From NCBI RefSeq assembly GCF_015645445.1, contig NZ_JADOGI010000061.1:1-49306 (forward strand): DNA of 49,306 nt, in the 5' to 3' direction. Shown one piece after another: positions 31,240 through 38,737 of the stretch. The notes below the pieces were generated by a model. That model saw only the letters and a program-made list of their open reading frames with translations. It was not told the DNA's origin and made no database searches. The DNA is from Nonomuraea cypriaca. GTDB lineage: Bacteria > Actinomycetota > Actinomycetes > Streptosporangiales > Streptosporangiaceae. The translations under genes and the position numbers were made by a program. How positions within the stretch are numbered: the stretch's first letter is position 1; each line of letters opens with the position of its first letter.

Positions 31240-33129
31240 TCAGGAGGTTCTGACCCAGACCCGCATCGCGCCCGGGTCGCCGTTGCCCCAGAGGAAGTAG
31301 GGGACGAAGGTCGTGCCGGCCCTCGTCCGCGGCTGCTCGGGCGGCCCGGGGTACTCGGGGTAGAGCTCGGCGGAGACCGGGGGAGCCGCGGCCGCCTCGA
31401 CACGCAGCACGACGGCGTCGTCCCGCCGCTCGACGCCGGCGGCCGCGATGTCCGGCACGCCGATCACCAGGTCGTCGACCGAGGCCAGCGGGCTGTCCCG
31501 CTGCTCGACGCAGTAGACGAGCGGGCCGCGGGCCAGGCTGACCGTCCCCCTGGTGGCGTCCAGGTAGGGGTGCGAGCCGTGCGCCCTGACGGGCATGGGG
31601 AAGTGGAGGCGCACCTCGTCGCCCGCCGCCCAGCGCCGTTCGAGCGTGAGCCAGTCGCCGTCCGGCTCGGCCGCACACGGCTCGCCGTTGACGGCCGCCG
31701 TCACGTTCGCGGCCCACCCCGGCACGCGCAGCACCAGCCCGTACGCCTCCTCCGGGGCCCGCTCGACCGTGACCCGCACGTCGCCGTCCCACGGGTAGGC
31801 GGTCTCCACCGCCAACGCCACCGCGGCCGTCTCGATCCGCGCCGCGGCGTAGTTGGCGATCAGCACGGCCCCGTCGCGCTCGGCCGCCACGTAGTCGGCG
31901 AGCTGGGCCATCCACCGCACGATGTTCGGCGGGCAGCACGCGCACCCGAACCAGGCGCGGCGCAACGGCTCGCCACCCGCCTCCGCGCCGCTGCGCTGCT
32001 CGTGGTCGGGCCGGCGCTGGAGCGGGTTGTCGTAGAAGAACGCCCGGCCGTCCCGCGACAGACCCACGGCGTAGGCGTTGTAGAGGACGCGCTCGAACGC
32101 GTCGAGGTACTTGGCGCCGCCGGTGGCCAGGAACATCCGCCAGGCCCACTGCATGACCGCGATGGCGGCGCAGGTCTCGCTGTACGCGCGCTCGGGCGGC
32201 AGCTCGTACCGGTCGCCGATCGCCTCGTCGGAGTGCCGGCTGCCCAGCCCGCCGGTGATGTACAGCTTCGAGGCGACCATGTCGTCCCACAGCCGCTCCA
32301 GCGCGTCGAACAGCGTCCGGTCACCGGTCTCCAGGAACACGTCGGCCGCGCCCGCCGCCAGGTACGCCATCCGCACCGCGTGCCCGGTCACCGACGGCAG
32401 CTCGCGGAAGGGCACGTGGTCCTGGAAGTAGTCGCCGGGGAAGATGCTGTGTTTCAGCCGGCCCGTGCCGCGCCGGTCGACGAACCGCCCCGCCTGGATC
32501 AGGTAACGGCGCTCGCCCGTCTCCCTGAACAGCTCGACCAGCGCCATCTCCACCTCGGGATGCCCGCAGAGGCCCTCCTCGCCGAACCTGCGCACCACCA
32601 GGTCGGCGAACCTGACCGCCACGCGCAGCAGCCGGTCGTCGCCCATCCGCCGGTTGGCCGCGACCGCGGCCTGGATGAGGTGGCCCAGGTTGTACAGCTC
32701 GTGCCCCCAGGCCGGGTCCTGCCAGGGCTTCCTGGCCGCCGCGGGGTCCTGGAAGAAGGAGTTGAGGTAGCCGTCCTCGGCCTGCACCCGCTCCAGCAGG
32801 CCGACGACCTCCTCGTAGAACTCGCGGGGCTGCTCGTCGCCGTCGCCCAGCTCGTACGCGAGACCTTCGAGGGTCTTGTACAGGTCGGTGTCCAGGAACG
32901 GGTACAGGCCCCGGTACGGCGCGGGGTCCGGCTCCAGGAGGCGGCTCAGGTTGGTGAGGTTGCCGGCCGCGCGCAGCCGTTCGATGGTGTGCGGGATCGT
33001 GGCGGTGCCGTTGCGGCGCTGCCAGTCGTGCAGCAGACCGCCGGTGATGCGGGCCCCGGACACCGGCCTGACGGCTCCCGCGGTGGTACGAACAGCGCCG
33101 AACCGTGCCTTGACCTGCTTGGACGTCAT
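31240..33129 (-). CDS. GH127 beta-L-arabinofuranosidase-family glycosidase
   Basis: A 629-residue GH127 enzyme (alpha/alpha barrel plus beta-sandwiches). The zinc/catalytic residues known from Bifidobacterium HypBA1 (Glu338, Cys340, Cys417, Cys418) are matched by Glu318 and Cys320 in AYSETCAAIA and by Cys398-Cys399 in GCACCPPN; a further Cys396 is present. HypBA1 removes beta-L-arabinofuranose from hydroxyproline-linked arabino-oligosaccharides of plant glycoproteins. There is no signal peptide, so the substrate must be imported. ATG 33129 is chosen because GGAAGG precedes it; ATG 33153 lacks a site. First gene of the eight-gene operon, followed by the oligopeptide-binding lipoprotein. Confidence 0.93.
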   Translation of the reverse strand: MTSKQVKARFGAVRTTAGAVRPVSGARITGGLLHDWQRRNGTATIPHTIERLRAAGNLTNLSRLLEPDPAPYRGLYPFLDTDLYKTLEGLAYELGDGDEQPREFYEEVVGLLERVQAEDGYLNSFFQDPAAARKPWQDPAWGHELYNLGHLIQAAVAANRRMGDDRLLRVAVRFADLVVRRFGEEGLCGHPEVEMALVELFRETGERRYLIQAGRFVDRRGTGRLKHSIFPGDYFQDHVPFRELPSVTGHAVRMAYLAAGAADVFLETGDRTLFDALERLWDDMVASKLYITGGLGSRHSDEAIGDRYELPPERAYSETCAAIAVMQWAWRMFLATGGAKYLDAFERVLYNAYAVGLSRDGRAFFYDNPLQRRPDHEQRSGAEAGGEPLRRAWFGCACCPPNIVRWMAQLADYVAAERDGAVLIANYAAARIETAAVALAVETAYPWDGDVRVTVERAPEEAYGLVLRVPGWAANVTAAVNGEPCAAEPDGDWLTLERRWAAGDEVRLHFPMPVRAHGSHPYLDATRGTVSLARGPLVYCVEQRDSPLASVDDLVIGVPDIAAAGVERRDDAVVLRVEAAAAPPVSAELYPEYPGPPEQPRTRAGTTFVPYFLWGNGDPGAMRVWVRTS

Positions 33130-33204
33130 GGCCTTCCAAGTACTGTGTGGCATTGCACTGAACTGTAGGTGTCCGGGAGGCGTGTTGCCAAGGGGGCAGA
33201 AGGG

Positions 33205-33243
33205 TCGTAAACGCGATCGTAACCGCGACACTTATCCTGACAA
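33205..33243 (-). promoter_or_regulatory. GH127-opp operon promoter with overlapping direct repeat
   Basis: On the minus strand TTGTCA (33238-33243) and TACGAT (33216-33221) are separated by 16 bases and give a leader of about 80 bases. The -10 box overlaps a tandem repeat, TCGTAAACGCGA (33205-33216) and TCGTAACCGCGA (33217-33228), which differ at one base and contain CGATCG at their junction. This looks like a repressor site, possibly for the GntR/UTRA regulator 1.1 kb away or a LacI-type protein. Confidence 0.6.
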
Positions 33244-33281
33244 AAATTGAAATCTGTCATTCCAACTGGCATGGTGAGGGT

Positions 33282-34271
33282 ATGAGAACTTTGGGAATCG
33301 GCGGACCCGCCGTGTCCGACCTGGGGCTCGGCTGCATGGGCATGTCCGACTTCTACGGGCCGGCCGAGAGGTCCGAGTCCATCGCCACGATCCACGCCGC
33401 CCTCGACGCCGGGATCACGCTGCTCGACACCGGCGACTTCTACGGCATGGGGCACAACGAGCTGCTGATCGAGGAGGCGCTGCGCGGGCGGTCCCGCGAC
33501 GACGTGCGGATCAGTGTGAAGTTCGGTTCGCAGCGCGACGCCGACGGCGACTGGCTCGGCTTCGACGGCCGGCCGGCGGCCGTGAAGACCTCGCTGGCGT
33601 ACACGCTGCAGCGCCTGGGCACCGACTACGTGGACGTCTACCGGATGGCGCGGGTGGATCCGGCCGTGCCGATCGAGGAGACGGTCGGGGCCATCGCCGA
33701 GGAGGTGGCCAAGGGGCGCGTACGCCACATCGGGCTGTCCGAGGCGGGCGCCGAGAGCGTGCGGCGGGCCCACGCGGTGCACCCGATCGCCGACGTGCAG
33801 CTCGAATACTCACTGTTGTCGAGGGGGATCGAGCGGGAGATCCTGCCCGCGTGCAGGGAACTGGGCGTGGGGGTCACGGCCTACGGGGTGCTGTCGAGGG
33901 GGTTGCTGAGCGGGCGCTGGTCCAAGGACCGCGAGCTGGCCGCGGGGGACTTCCGCGCCTTCAGCCCGCGCTTCTCCGGCGAGAACCTGGAGCACAACCT
34001 CGCCCTGGTGGCCGCGCTCGGGGCGCTCGCCGATGCCAAGGGGATCCCGCTGGCGCAACTGGCCATCGCGTGGGTCCTGTCGCGGGGGGACCACATCGTG
34101 CCGCTCATCGGGGCGCGGCGGCGCGATCGGCTCGCCGAGGCGCTGGGCGCGCTCGACGTGACGCTGACGGCCGAGGACCTGACCAGGATCGAGGCCGCCG
34201 TGCCCGCCGGGGCCGCCGCGGGATCGAGGTACGCCGAATCGCAGATGGCCCACCTCGACAGCGAGCGCTGA
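33282..34271 (+). CDS. Aldo/keto reductase
   Basis: A 329-residue (beta/alpha)8 NADPH-dependent reductase. Tetrad residues are seen as Asp in TLLDTGDFYGMGHNE with Tyr in DFYG, and Lys in ISVKFGSQ. The fourth position, usually His, is in the segment DVYRMARVDP and is not His, as occurs in one AKR subgroup. The C-terminal half has the cofactor sites YGVLSRGLLSGRW and PLIGARRRDRL. Substrate unknown, probably a small aldehyde or keto sugar. It is divergent from the GH127 operon with 152 bases between the starts, so both may answer to one regulator. Confidence 0.92.
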   Translation: MRTLGIGGPAVSDLGLGCMGMSDFYGPAERSESIATIHAALDAGITLLDTGDFYGMGHNELLIEEALRGRSRDDVRISVKFGSQRDADGDWLGFDGRPAAVKTSLAYTLQRLGTDYVDVYRMARVDPAVPIEETVGAIAEEVAKGRVRHIGLSEAGAESVRRAHAVHPIADVQLEYSLLSRGIEREILPACRELGVGVTAYGVLSRGLLSGRWSKDRELAAGDFRAFSPRFSGENLEHNLALVAALGALADAKGIPLAQLAIAWVLSRGDHIVPLIGARRRDRLAEALGALDVTLTAEDLTRIEAAVPAGAAAGSRYAESQMAHLDSER

Positions 34272-34348
34272 CCGCCGGGTGCCTGCCTTCGGACGGTTCT
34301 CGGGCGTTACGGGCGCACGCTCTCGGTCGGTTCGGGGGCATCGCGCGA

Positions 34349-35089
34349 TCAGCGTTCGATGAGGGTGACTTCCAGGGAGTAGTGCGAGGCGCGGTAGATG
34401 TGCGAGCCGTGCTCGACGGCCCGGCCCTGGTCGTCGTACGTGGTGCGGATCATGGTGAGCAGGGGGGCGCCGCGGCGCTCGTCCAGGAGCCGGGCCTCGG
34501 TCTGGGTGGCGGCGCGCGCGCCGATGCGCTGGTTGGCCACCCGCATGCGCACGCCCGCCCCGCGCAGCAGCTCGTACAGGCCGCGGCCCTCCAGATCGGC
34601 GGCGGTGAGCTGGGCCAGGCCGAGCGGCAGCCAGTTGTGCAGCACGGCCAGCGGCTCGCCGGCGGCGAAGCGCAGCCGCTCCAGGTAGAGGATCTCGGCG
34701 CCGGGCTCCACGCCCAGGATGCCGGCGATCCCCTCCTCGACCGCCCGCGGCTCCAGGGACAGGACCTGGGTGGCCGGCTCCTGGCCCGCCCTGCGCAGGT
34801 CGTCGTAGAGGCTCGTCAGCTCGACCGAGCGCTTGACCTGGCCGTGCACCACCTGCGTGCCGACGCCGCGCTTGCGGACGAGCAGGCCCTTGTCCACGAG
34901 ATACTGGATGGCCTGGCGGATCGTCGGCCTGGACAGCCCGAGCTTGCCGGCCAGCAGGATCTCGTTGTCCAGCCGGGAGCCCGGGGCCAGATCACCTCGC
35001 CGGATCGCCTCGGCGATCTGCTCGGCCACCTGGAAATAGAGCGGCACGGGGCTGGATCGATCCAGGTCGATGGCCAGGTTCGCGGTCAT
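34349..35089 (-). CDS. GntR/HutC-type regulator with UTRA domain
   Basis: A 246-residue regulator: GntR winged helix (residues 14-80; LYFQVAEQIAEAIRRGDLAPGSRLDNE, then GLSRPTIRQAIQYLVDKGLLVRKRG) and a UTRA effector-binding domain (EILYLERLRFAAGEPLAVLHNWLP to the end). UTRA regulators usually sense sugars or sugar phosphates. The ATG at 35089 (MTANLAIDLDRSSPVPLYFQ) fits the family N-terminus. It is divergent from the phosphatase gene (132 bases) and close to the GH127-opp operon; regulation of that operon is a reasonable inference. Confidence 0.93.
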   Translation of the reverse strand: MTANLAIDLDRSSPVPLYFQVAEQIAEAIRRGDLAPGSRLDNEILLAGKLGLSRPTIRQAIQYLVDKGLLVRKRGVGTQVVHGQVKRSVELTSLYDDLRRAGQEPATQVLSLEPRAVEEGIAGILGVEPGAEILYLERLRFAAGEPLAVLHNWLPLGLAQLTAADLEGRGLYELLRGAGVRMRVANQRIGARAATQTEARLLDERRGAPLLTMIRTTYDDQGRAVEHGSHIYRASHYSLEVTLIER

Positions 35090-35221
35090 GCTGATCAGCT
35101 TAACGCAGGTCAGAATGTCCAGACAAATGCCGCCGTTCCTCCCGTTCGTACGCTCAGAAACGGGCGAAAATGGGCATGGAGTCGTGGAGAGCCGTACCGC
35201 CCCGCCGGAGAGGACACGGAC

Positions 35222-35986
35222 GTGACCCAGCTGCTCGACATCGCCACCGAGGCCGCCAGATCGGTCGGCCCGCTGCTGCGCAAGGCGTTCAGGTCCCGGC
35301 CCGAGGTCACGGAGAAACGCGACTTCCACGATCCCGTCACCGAGCACGACCGGGCCGCCGAGGAGGCCATCCGCGCCGTCATCACCGCCCGGCGCCCGGA
35401 GAGCGCGATCGTCGGCGAGGAAGGCGGCGCGACCGGCTCGGGCGACCTCACCTGGTACGTCGACCCCATCGACGGCACCGCCAACTTCGCCGCCGGACTG
35501 CCGTTCTTCTGTGTCTCCATCGCCGCCGCCGTACGCGGGGAGCTGGTGGCGGGCGTGGTGTACGACCCGGTGCGCGAGGACGAGTTCACCGCCACCGACG
35601 AGGGCGCCTGGTGCAACGGCGCCCGGCTGCGCAGCGCGGGAGCCGCCACCGACCGCGAGGCGATGCTCCTGACGAGCTACCCGACGCCGATCGACCTGGA
35701 GACGGACGGTGACCTGGCGCTGCGGCGCTACCAGCGCTTCCTGGAGTCCTTCTCTGCCGTACGCCGGCCGGGCAGCGCCGCGCTCCAGCTCGCGCACGTC
35801 GCCGCCGGCTGGTCCGACGCCACGTTCGGCACCATGTCCAACCCATGGGACGTGGCGGCGGGGGCGCTGCTGGTACGCAGGGCGGGCGGCGTCTACCTGG
35901 GAGACCCGCTGGTCAAAGGCGACTACCTGGCCACGGTGGGCGGCTTCGACCTGGAGAACTCGGCCCTCGCCGACGTGGCCCACTGA
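35222..35986 (+). CDS. Inositol-monophosphatase-family phosphatase
   Basis: A 254-residue Mg-dependent phosphatase of the IMPase superfamily. Metal-site motifs are visible: FHDPVTEHDRAAEEAIR, IVGEEGG (Glu), WYVDPIDGTANFAAGLPFF (the DPIDGT signature) and SNPWDVAAGALLVRRAGG (WD motif). Members hydrolyse inositol, histidinol or sugar phosphates; the exact substrate cannot be read from the sequence. The GTG at 35222 follows GAGAGGACACGGAC, a good ribosome-binding site. It is divergent from the GntR/UTRA gene, so it may be under that regulator. Confidence 0.92.
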   Translation: MTQLLDIATEAARSVGPLLRKAFRSRPEVTEKRDFHDPVTEHDRAAEEAIRAVITARRPESAIVGEEGGATGSGDLTWYVDPIDGTANFAAGLPFFCVSIAAAVRGELVAGVVYDPVREDEFTATDEGAWCNGARLRSAGAATDREAMLLTSYPTPIDLETDGDLALRRYQRFLESFSAVRRPGSAALQLAHVAAGWSDATFGTMSNPWDVAAGALLVRRAGGVYLGDPLVKGDYLATVGGFDLENSALADVAH

Positions 35987-36098
35987 CCGCGCCCTTGAGG
36001 GCTCGGATGCTCGCCGAGATCGCGCTCCGACCGTGACCCCCGTCCGTGCGATCTGCGGGGCTCGGGTGCTCGCCGACGTGGCGCACCGACCGTGACCC
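35959..36098 (+). repeat. Imperfect direct repeats spanning the phosphatase 3' end
   Basis: Three related segments occur: the phosphatase tail around CTCGCCGACGTGGCCCACTG (35966-35985), then 36001-36039 and 36060-36098. The last two share GCTCGG-TGCTCGCCGA and end in CCGACCGTGACCC. The two downstream copies look like decayed duplications of the gene end. Confidence 0.6.
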
Positions 36099-36169
36099 GG
36101 CCCCTGCGCAGCTCGGCTCTCGGTGCGCTGATCCTGCCCGCTCCACCCTGGGGCTCGGGGGCGCGCCGG

Positions 36170-36853
36170 TCAGGGAAGTAGGTGCGGGAGGTCGGTGAGT
36201 GAGGTGATCCGGGGGAAACCGGCGGGCGGTTCGTCGGCGCCGAGCCGGTCGAGCCAGACCGAGCGCATCCCGGTCGCGGCCGGCCCCGTCACGTCGTTGG
36301 CCACGTCGTCGCCCACCAGCAGCACCTGCTCGGGTGCCAGCCCGAGCGTCGCGGCGGCCCGCGTGTAGGCGCCGGGCGACGGTTTGTAGTGGCCGTCCAG
36401 CACCTCGCCCGTCAGCACCGTCGCCAACGGGCCGTCGAGCCCGATCGTGCGGACCTTCGCCTCCTGCATCCGCTGCCCGCCGTTGGTCAGCACCCCGAGC
36501 GCGAACCCGCCCAGACCCGCCACCGCCTCCGCCACGTCCGGGTAGGCGGTCCAGCCCCGGCGGTAACGCGCGGCGAAGTCGGCGTAGGCCGCGTCGAGGT
36601 CGGCGGGCACGGGCACGGCCAGCTCCTGGCAGAACGCGCGCAGCCGGCGCCGCCGCTGCTCCTCCCATGAACACTCGCCCGCCTGCCACATCGCCAGGTA
36701 CGGCCGCTCGAAACCCGCCCAGAGCATGGCCGCCTCGGCCAGGCGCGGATGGCCGGGGCGGCGCGCCGCCAGCCAGGCGTTGATCGCGGCGTCGGCCGCC
36801 CCCCGGTGGTCCAGCAGCGTGCCGTCCAGGTCGAACAGAATGCCTTTGATCAC
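36170..36853 (-). CDS. HAD-family hydrolase (phosphatase)
   Basis: A 227-residue HAD subfamily IA protein with motif I ILFDLDGTLLDH (nucleophile and acid Asp), motif II VLTNGG, motif III YKPSPG and motif IV LLVGDDVANDV. A helical cap lies between motif I and II (residues 18-90). It probably dephosphorylates a small metabolite. Start ATG 36853. The gene stands alone on the minus strand, with 163 bases to its upstream neighbour. Confidence 0.93.
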   Translation of the reverse strand: MIKGILFDLDGTLLDHRGAADAAINAWLAARRPGHPRLAEAAMLWAGFERPYLAMWQAGECSWEEQRRRRLRAFCQELAVPVPADLDAAYADFAARYRRGWTAYPDVAEAVAGLGGFALGVLTNGGQRMQEAKVRTIGLDGPLATVLTGEVLDGHYKPSPGAYTRAAATLGLAPEQVLLVGDDVANDVTGPAATGMRSVWLDRLGADEPPAGFPRITSLTDLPHLLP

Positions 36854-37016
36854 GACAGCGCCTCGGGGGTCGTACGGGAGAGGACGGTTTGTCCTGAATC
36901 ACGATAGCGCGGCGACCACCGCTGACCGGGACCGCACCTCGACGATGGACGGGATCGCGAGGGCGCGGGTGAGCAGGGCCGTGGTTCGAGGATGAGGGCG
37001 TGCGGGAGAGACGGGA

Positions 37017-37745
37017 TCAGGACAGTGCGGCGGCCGCGGCGATGCGGGCGGCGGTCTCGCGGGGTGGGTAGCCCAGCGTGAGGCCGCGCACGGACAGCGG
37101 TGCCTGCGCGAAGCGGGCCTCGGCGCCGTCGCTCAGGATGTAGTGCAGCGCGGGGGAGTGGCCGCGGTGCTCCTCCAGCGCCGCCGCCTCGGGCTCGGCC
37201 AGCTCGGGCGGCAGCGCGTCGCGGTAGTCCGCGATCAGCGCGTCCAGGTCGAACAGGTGCGCGTATCGCTCCGACGTGCCCGCCACCACCCTGATCAGTT
37301 CGCCGCTGGTCTCCGCGTGGTAGACCAGCCCGCTGCCGCCGCTCTTGCCGAACCAGCGCAGCGTCTCCTCGACGGGCAGGGTGAACGCGCCGTACGGCTT
37401 GCGCCCGTAGAGCAGGGCCTCGGCGATCCACCGATCGCACCACAACGCGTCGCGGTAGGGCGTCGGCGTGCCGGGTTCGACGGCGAGCCCCTGGGCCAGC
37501 ACCGGGTTCCAGGCCGAGACCATGGGGCTGCTGAAGCGCGGCATCCGGGGGCCGCGCCAGTGGCTGAGCGCGTAGCCGTACCAGATGGTGACGACCTCGA
37601 CCTGGTGGTCGGGCAGGGGGCGCTCGTAGGTGCCGTTCATGATCTGGCCGCCGTCGGGGTGCCGCCACGGGCCGGGGTCGACGCCTGTGCCTGTGGGGAC
37701 CGGGGGCGTCCGGTAGTCGGGATGCAGGACCCACGCGTCCGCCAC
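37017..37745 (-). CDS. Protein of unknown function, 242 residues
   Basis: The product is soluble, without signal peptide or membrane helix, and tryptophan- and tyrosine-rich in the N-terminal half (VVTIWYGYALSHWRGPRMPRF, then DALWCDRWIAEALLYGRKPYG). A central GKSGGSGLVYHAETSGELIRVV and a C-terminal PPELAEPEAAALEEHRGHSPALHYILSDG segment look like a compact alpha/beta protein. No family was recognised. The GTG at 37745 is preceded by AAGGGGCGG. The 256 bases upstream (37746-38001) hold no evident gene. Confidence 0.7.
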   Translation of the reverse strand: MADAWVLHPDYRTPPVPTGTGVDPGPWRHPDGGQIMNGTYERPLPDHQVEVVTIWYGYALSHWRGPRMPRFSSPMVSAWNPVLAQGLAVEPGTPTPYRDALWCDRWIAEALLYGRKPYGAFTLPVEETLRWFGKSGGSGLVYHAETSGELIRVVAGTSERYAHLFDLDALIADYRDALPPELAEPEAAALEEHRGHSPALHYILSDGAEARFAQAPLSVRGLTLGYPPRETAARIAAAAALS

Positions 37746-38001
37746 GGTTTCCGCCCCTTCACCTCGGAGTATGCGTCAGGTGTCAGACCACTGAGGTGGC
37801 CATCGTGCATCAGGCGTCACCGCGTTGCAACAGAGCGGATGCAAAGGGTGATGTTTGTCATCGTCCGCTCCGGCGCGGCCCGGAGCCAAGCGGTCCGAAC
37901 GGCCGTGGCGCGCCCCAGGCTGAGCGTCCGCCCGGCCTGCGAGCCCTGCGGTGCGCGTCCGCCTGGCCCGAGGCGGCGTTGCGGAGCCTCCCGGGAGTCG
38001 G

Positions 38002-38655
38002 TCAGTGGCGGGTGCGGTGGTCGCCCGCGCTGCGTACGTGGTCGATCATGACGCGTTCCGCGGCGGCGCCGTCGCCGGCCTCCAGCGCGGCCAGGATGCC
38101 CTGGTGCGCTTCGAGTTGCCGCTCGACCTGCCTCTCGTCCAGCCAGAGCGACGCCTCTGCGGGCACGGGGACGCTGTTGCGCACTGACCTGGCGTGCGCG
38201 CCCAGGAACGCCGGGCCGCCGATGTCCACGATGCGCAGGTGGAAGCGCATGCTCTGCTCGCCGAGGCCGGCGTACCTGCCGTGCTCGGCGTCCGCGGCCA
38301 TCGAGGCGTGCAGGTCGCGCAGCCCGGTCAGCTCCGCCGCGGTGATCCTGGCCGCCGCCAGCCGTGCGCCCAGCCCCTCGACGACCGCGCGCAGGCCGTA
38401 GTACTCCGCCAGCGCCTCGGCGCCCAGGTCGATCACGGTCGCGCCGTGGTGGGCCTCGTAGCTGATCAGCCGGTCCTTCTCCAGCCGGCGCAGCGCCTCC
38501 CGCACGGGCGTGACGGACACCCCCAGCCGCCTGGCCACCTCGCCGGCCCGCAGCGCCGTGCCGCCGGGGATGCGCGCGTTGCGGATCTCGTCCAGCAGCA
38601 CGCTGTAGACGTAGTCGGCCTTGCTCATGGGCGGCCGGGGCTGGCTGGTGGGCAT
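38002..38655 (-). CDS. GntR-family regulator with FCD domain
   Basis: A 217-residue FadR-type regulator: winged helix (residues 12-75; VYSVLLDEIRNARIPGGTALRAGEVARRLGVSVTPVREALRRLEKDRLI) and an FCD ligand domain with possible metal-binding Asp/His residues (FHLRIVDIGG, LEAHQGILAALEAGDGAAAE). FCD regulators commonly sense carboxylates. ATG 38655 is chosen because GAGGA lies five bases upstream. It is divergent from the CoA-transferase operon and is its probable local repressor. Confidence 0.93.
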   Translation of the reverse strand: MPTSQPRPPMSKADYVYSVLLDEIRNARIPGGTALRAGEVARRLGVSVTPVREALRRLEKDRLISYEAHHGATVIDLGAEALAEYYGLRAVVEGLGARLAAARITAAELTGLRDLHASMAADAEHGRYAGLGEQSMRFHLRIVDIGGPAFLGAHARSVRNSVPVPAEASLWLDERQVERQLEAHQGILAALEAGDGAAAERVMIDHVRSAGDHRTRH

Positions 38656-38698
38656 GTCCTCAAGTGTCCCGCAATATCGGGGTCGATCATGCAAAAGC

Positions 38699-38737
38699 TT
38701 GACCTATGACTTATTTCTTATAAGTTACATACCCATG
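38699..38737 (+). promoter_or_regulatory. Promoter and GntR-type operator giving a leaderless CoA-transferase transcript
   Basis: TTGACC (38699-38704) and TAAGTT (38721-38726) are 16 bases apart. The expected start point, about seven bases downstream, coincides with the ATG at 38735, so the mRNA should lack a leader. An inverted repeat, ACTTAT-TTCTT-ATAAGT (38709-38725), flanked by TATG and CATA, overlaps the -10 box and is a good candidate operator for the divergent GntR/FCD regulator. Confidence 0.7.

Noticed and set aside
29534..32290. Long continuous minus-strand frame through the binding-protein gene and the GH127 gene region
   Set aside because: Only the part from 31219 onward is the binding protein. 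The rest is an arginine/glycine-rich shadow of the GH127 gene.
33851..35222. Plus-strand extension before the inositol-phosphatase gene
   Set aside because: It overlaps the aldo/keto reductase and GntR genes and has low-complexity composition; the GTG at 35222 has a good ribosome-binding site.
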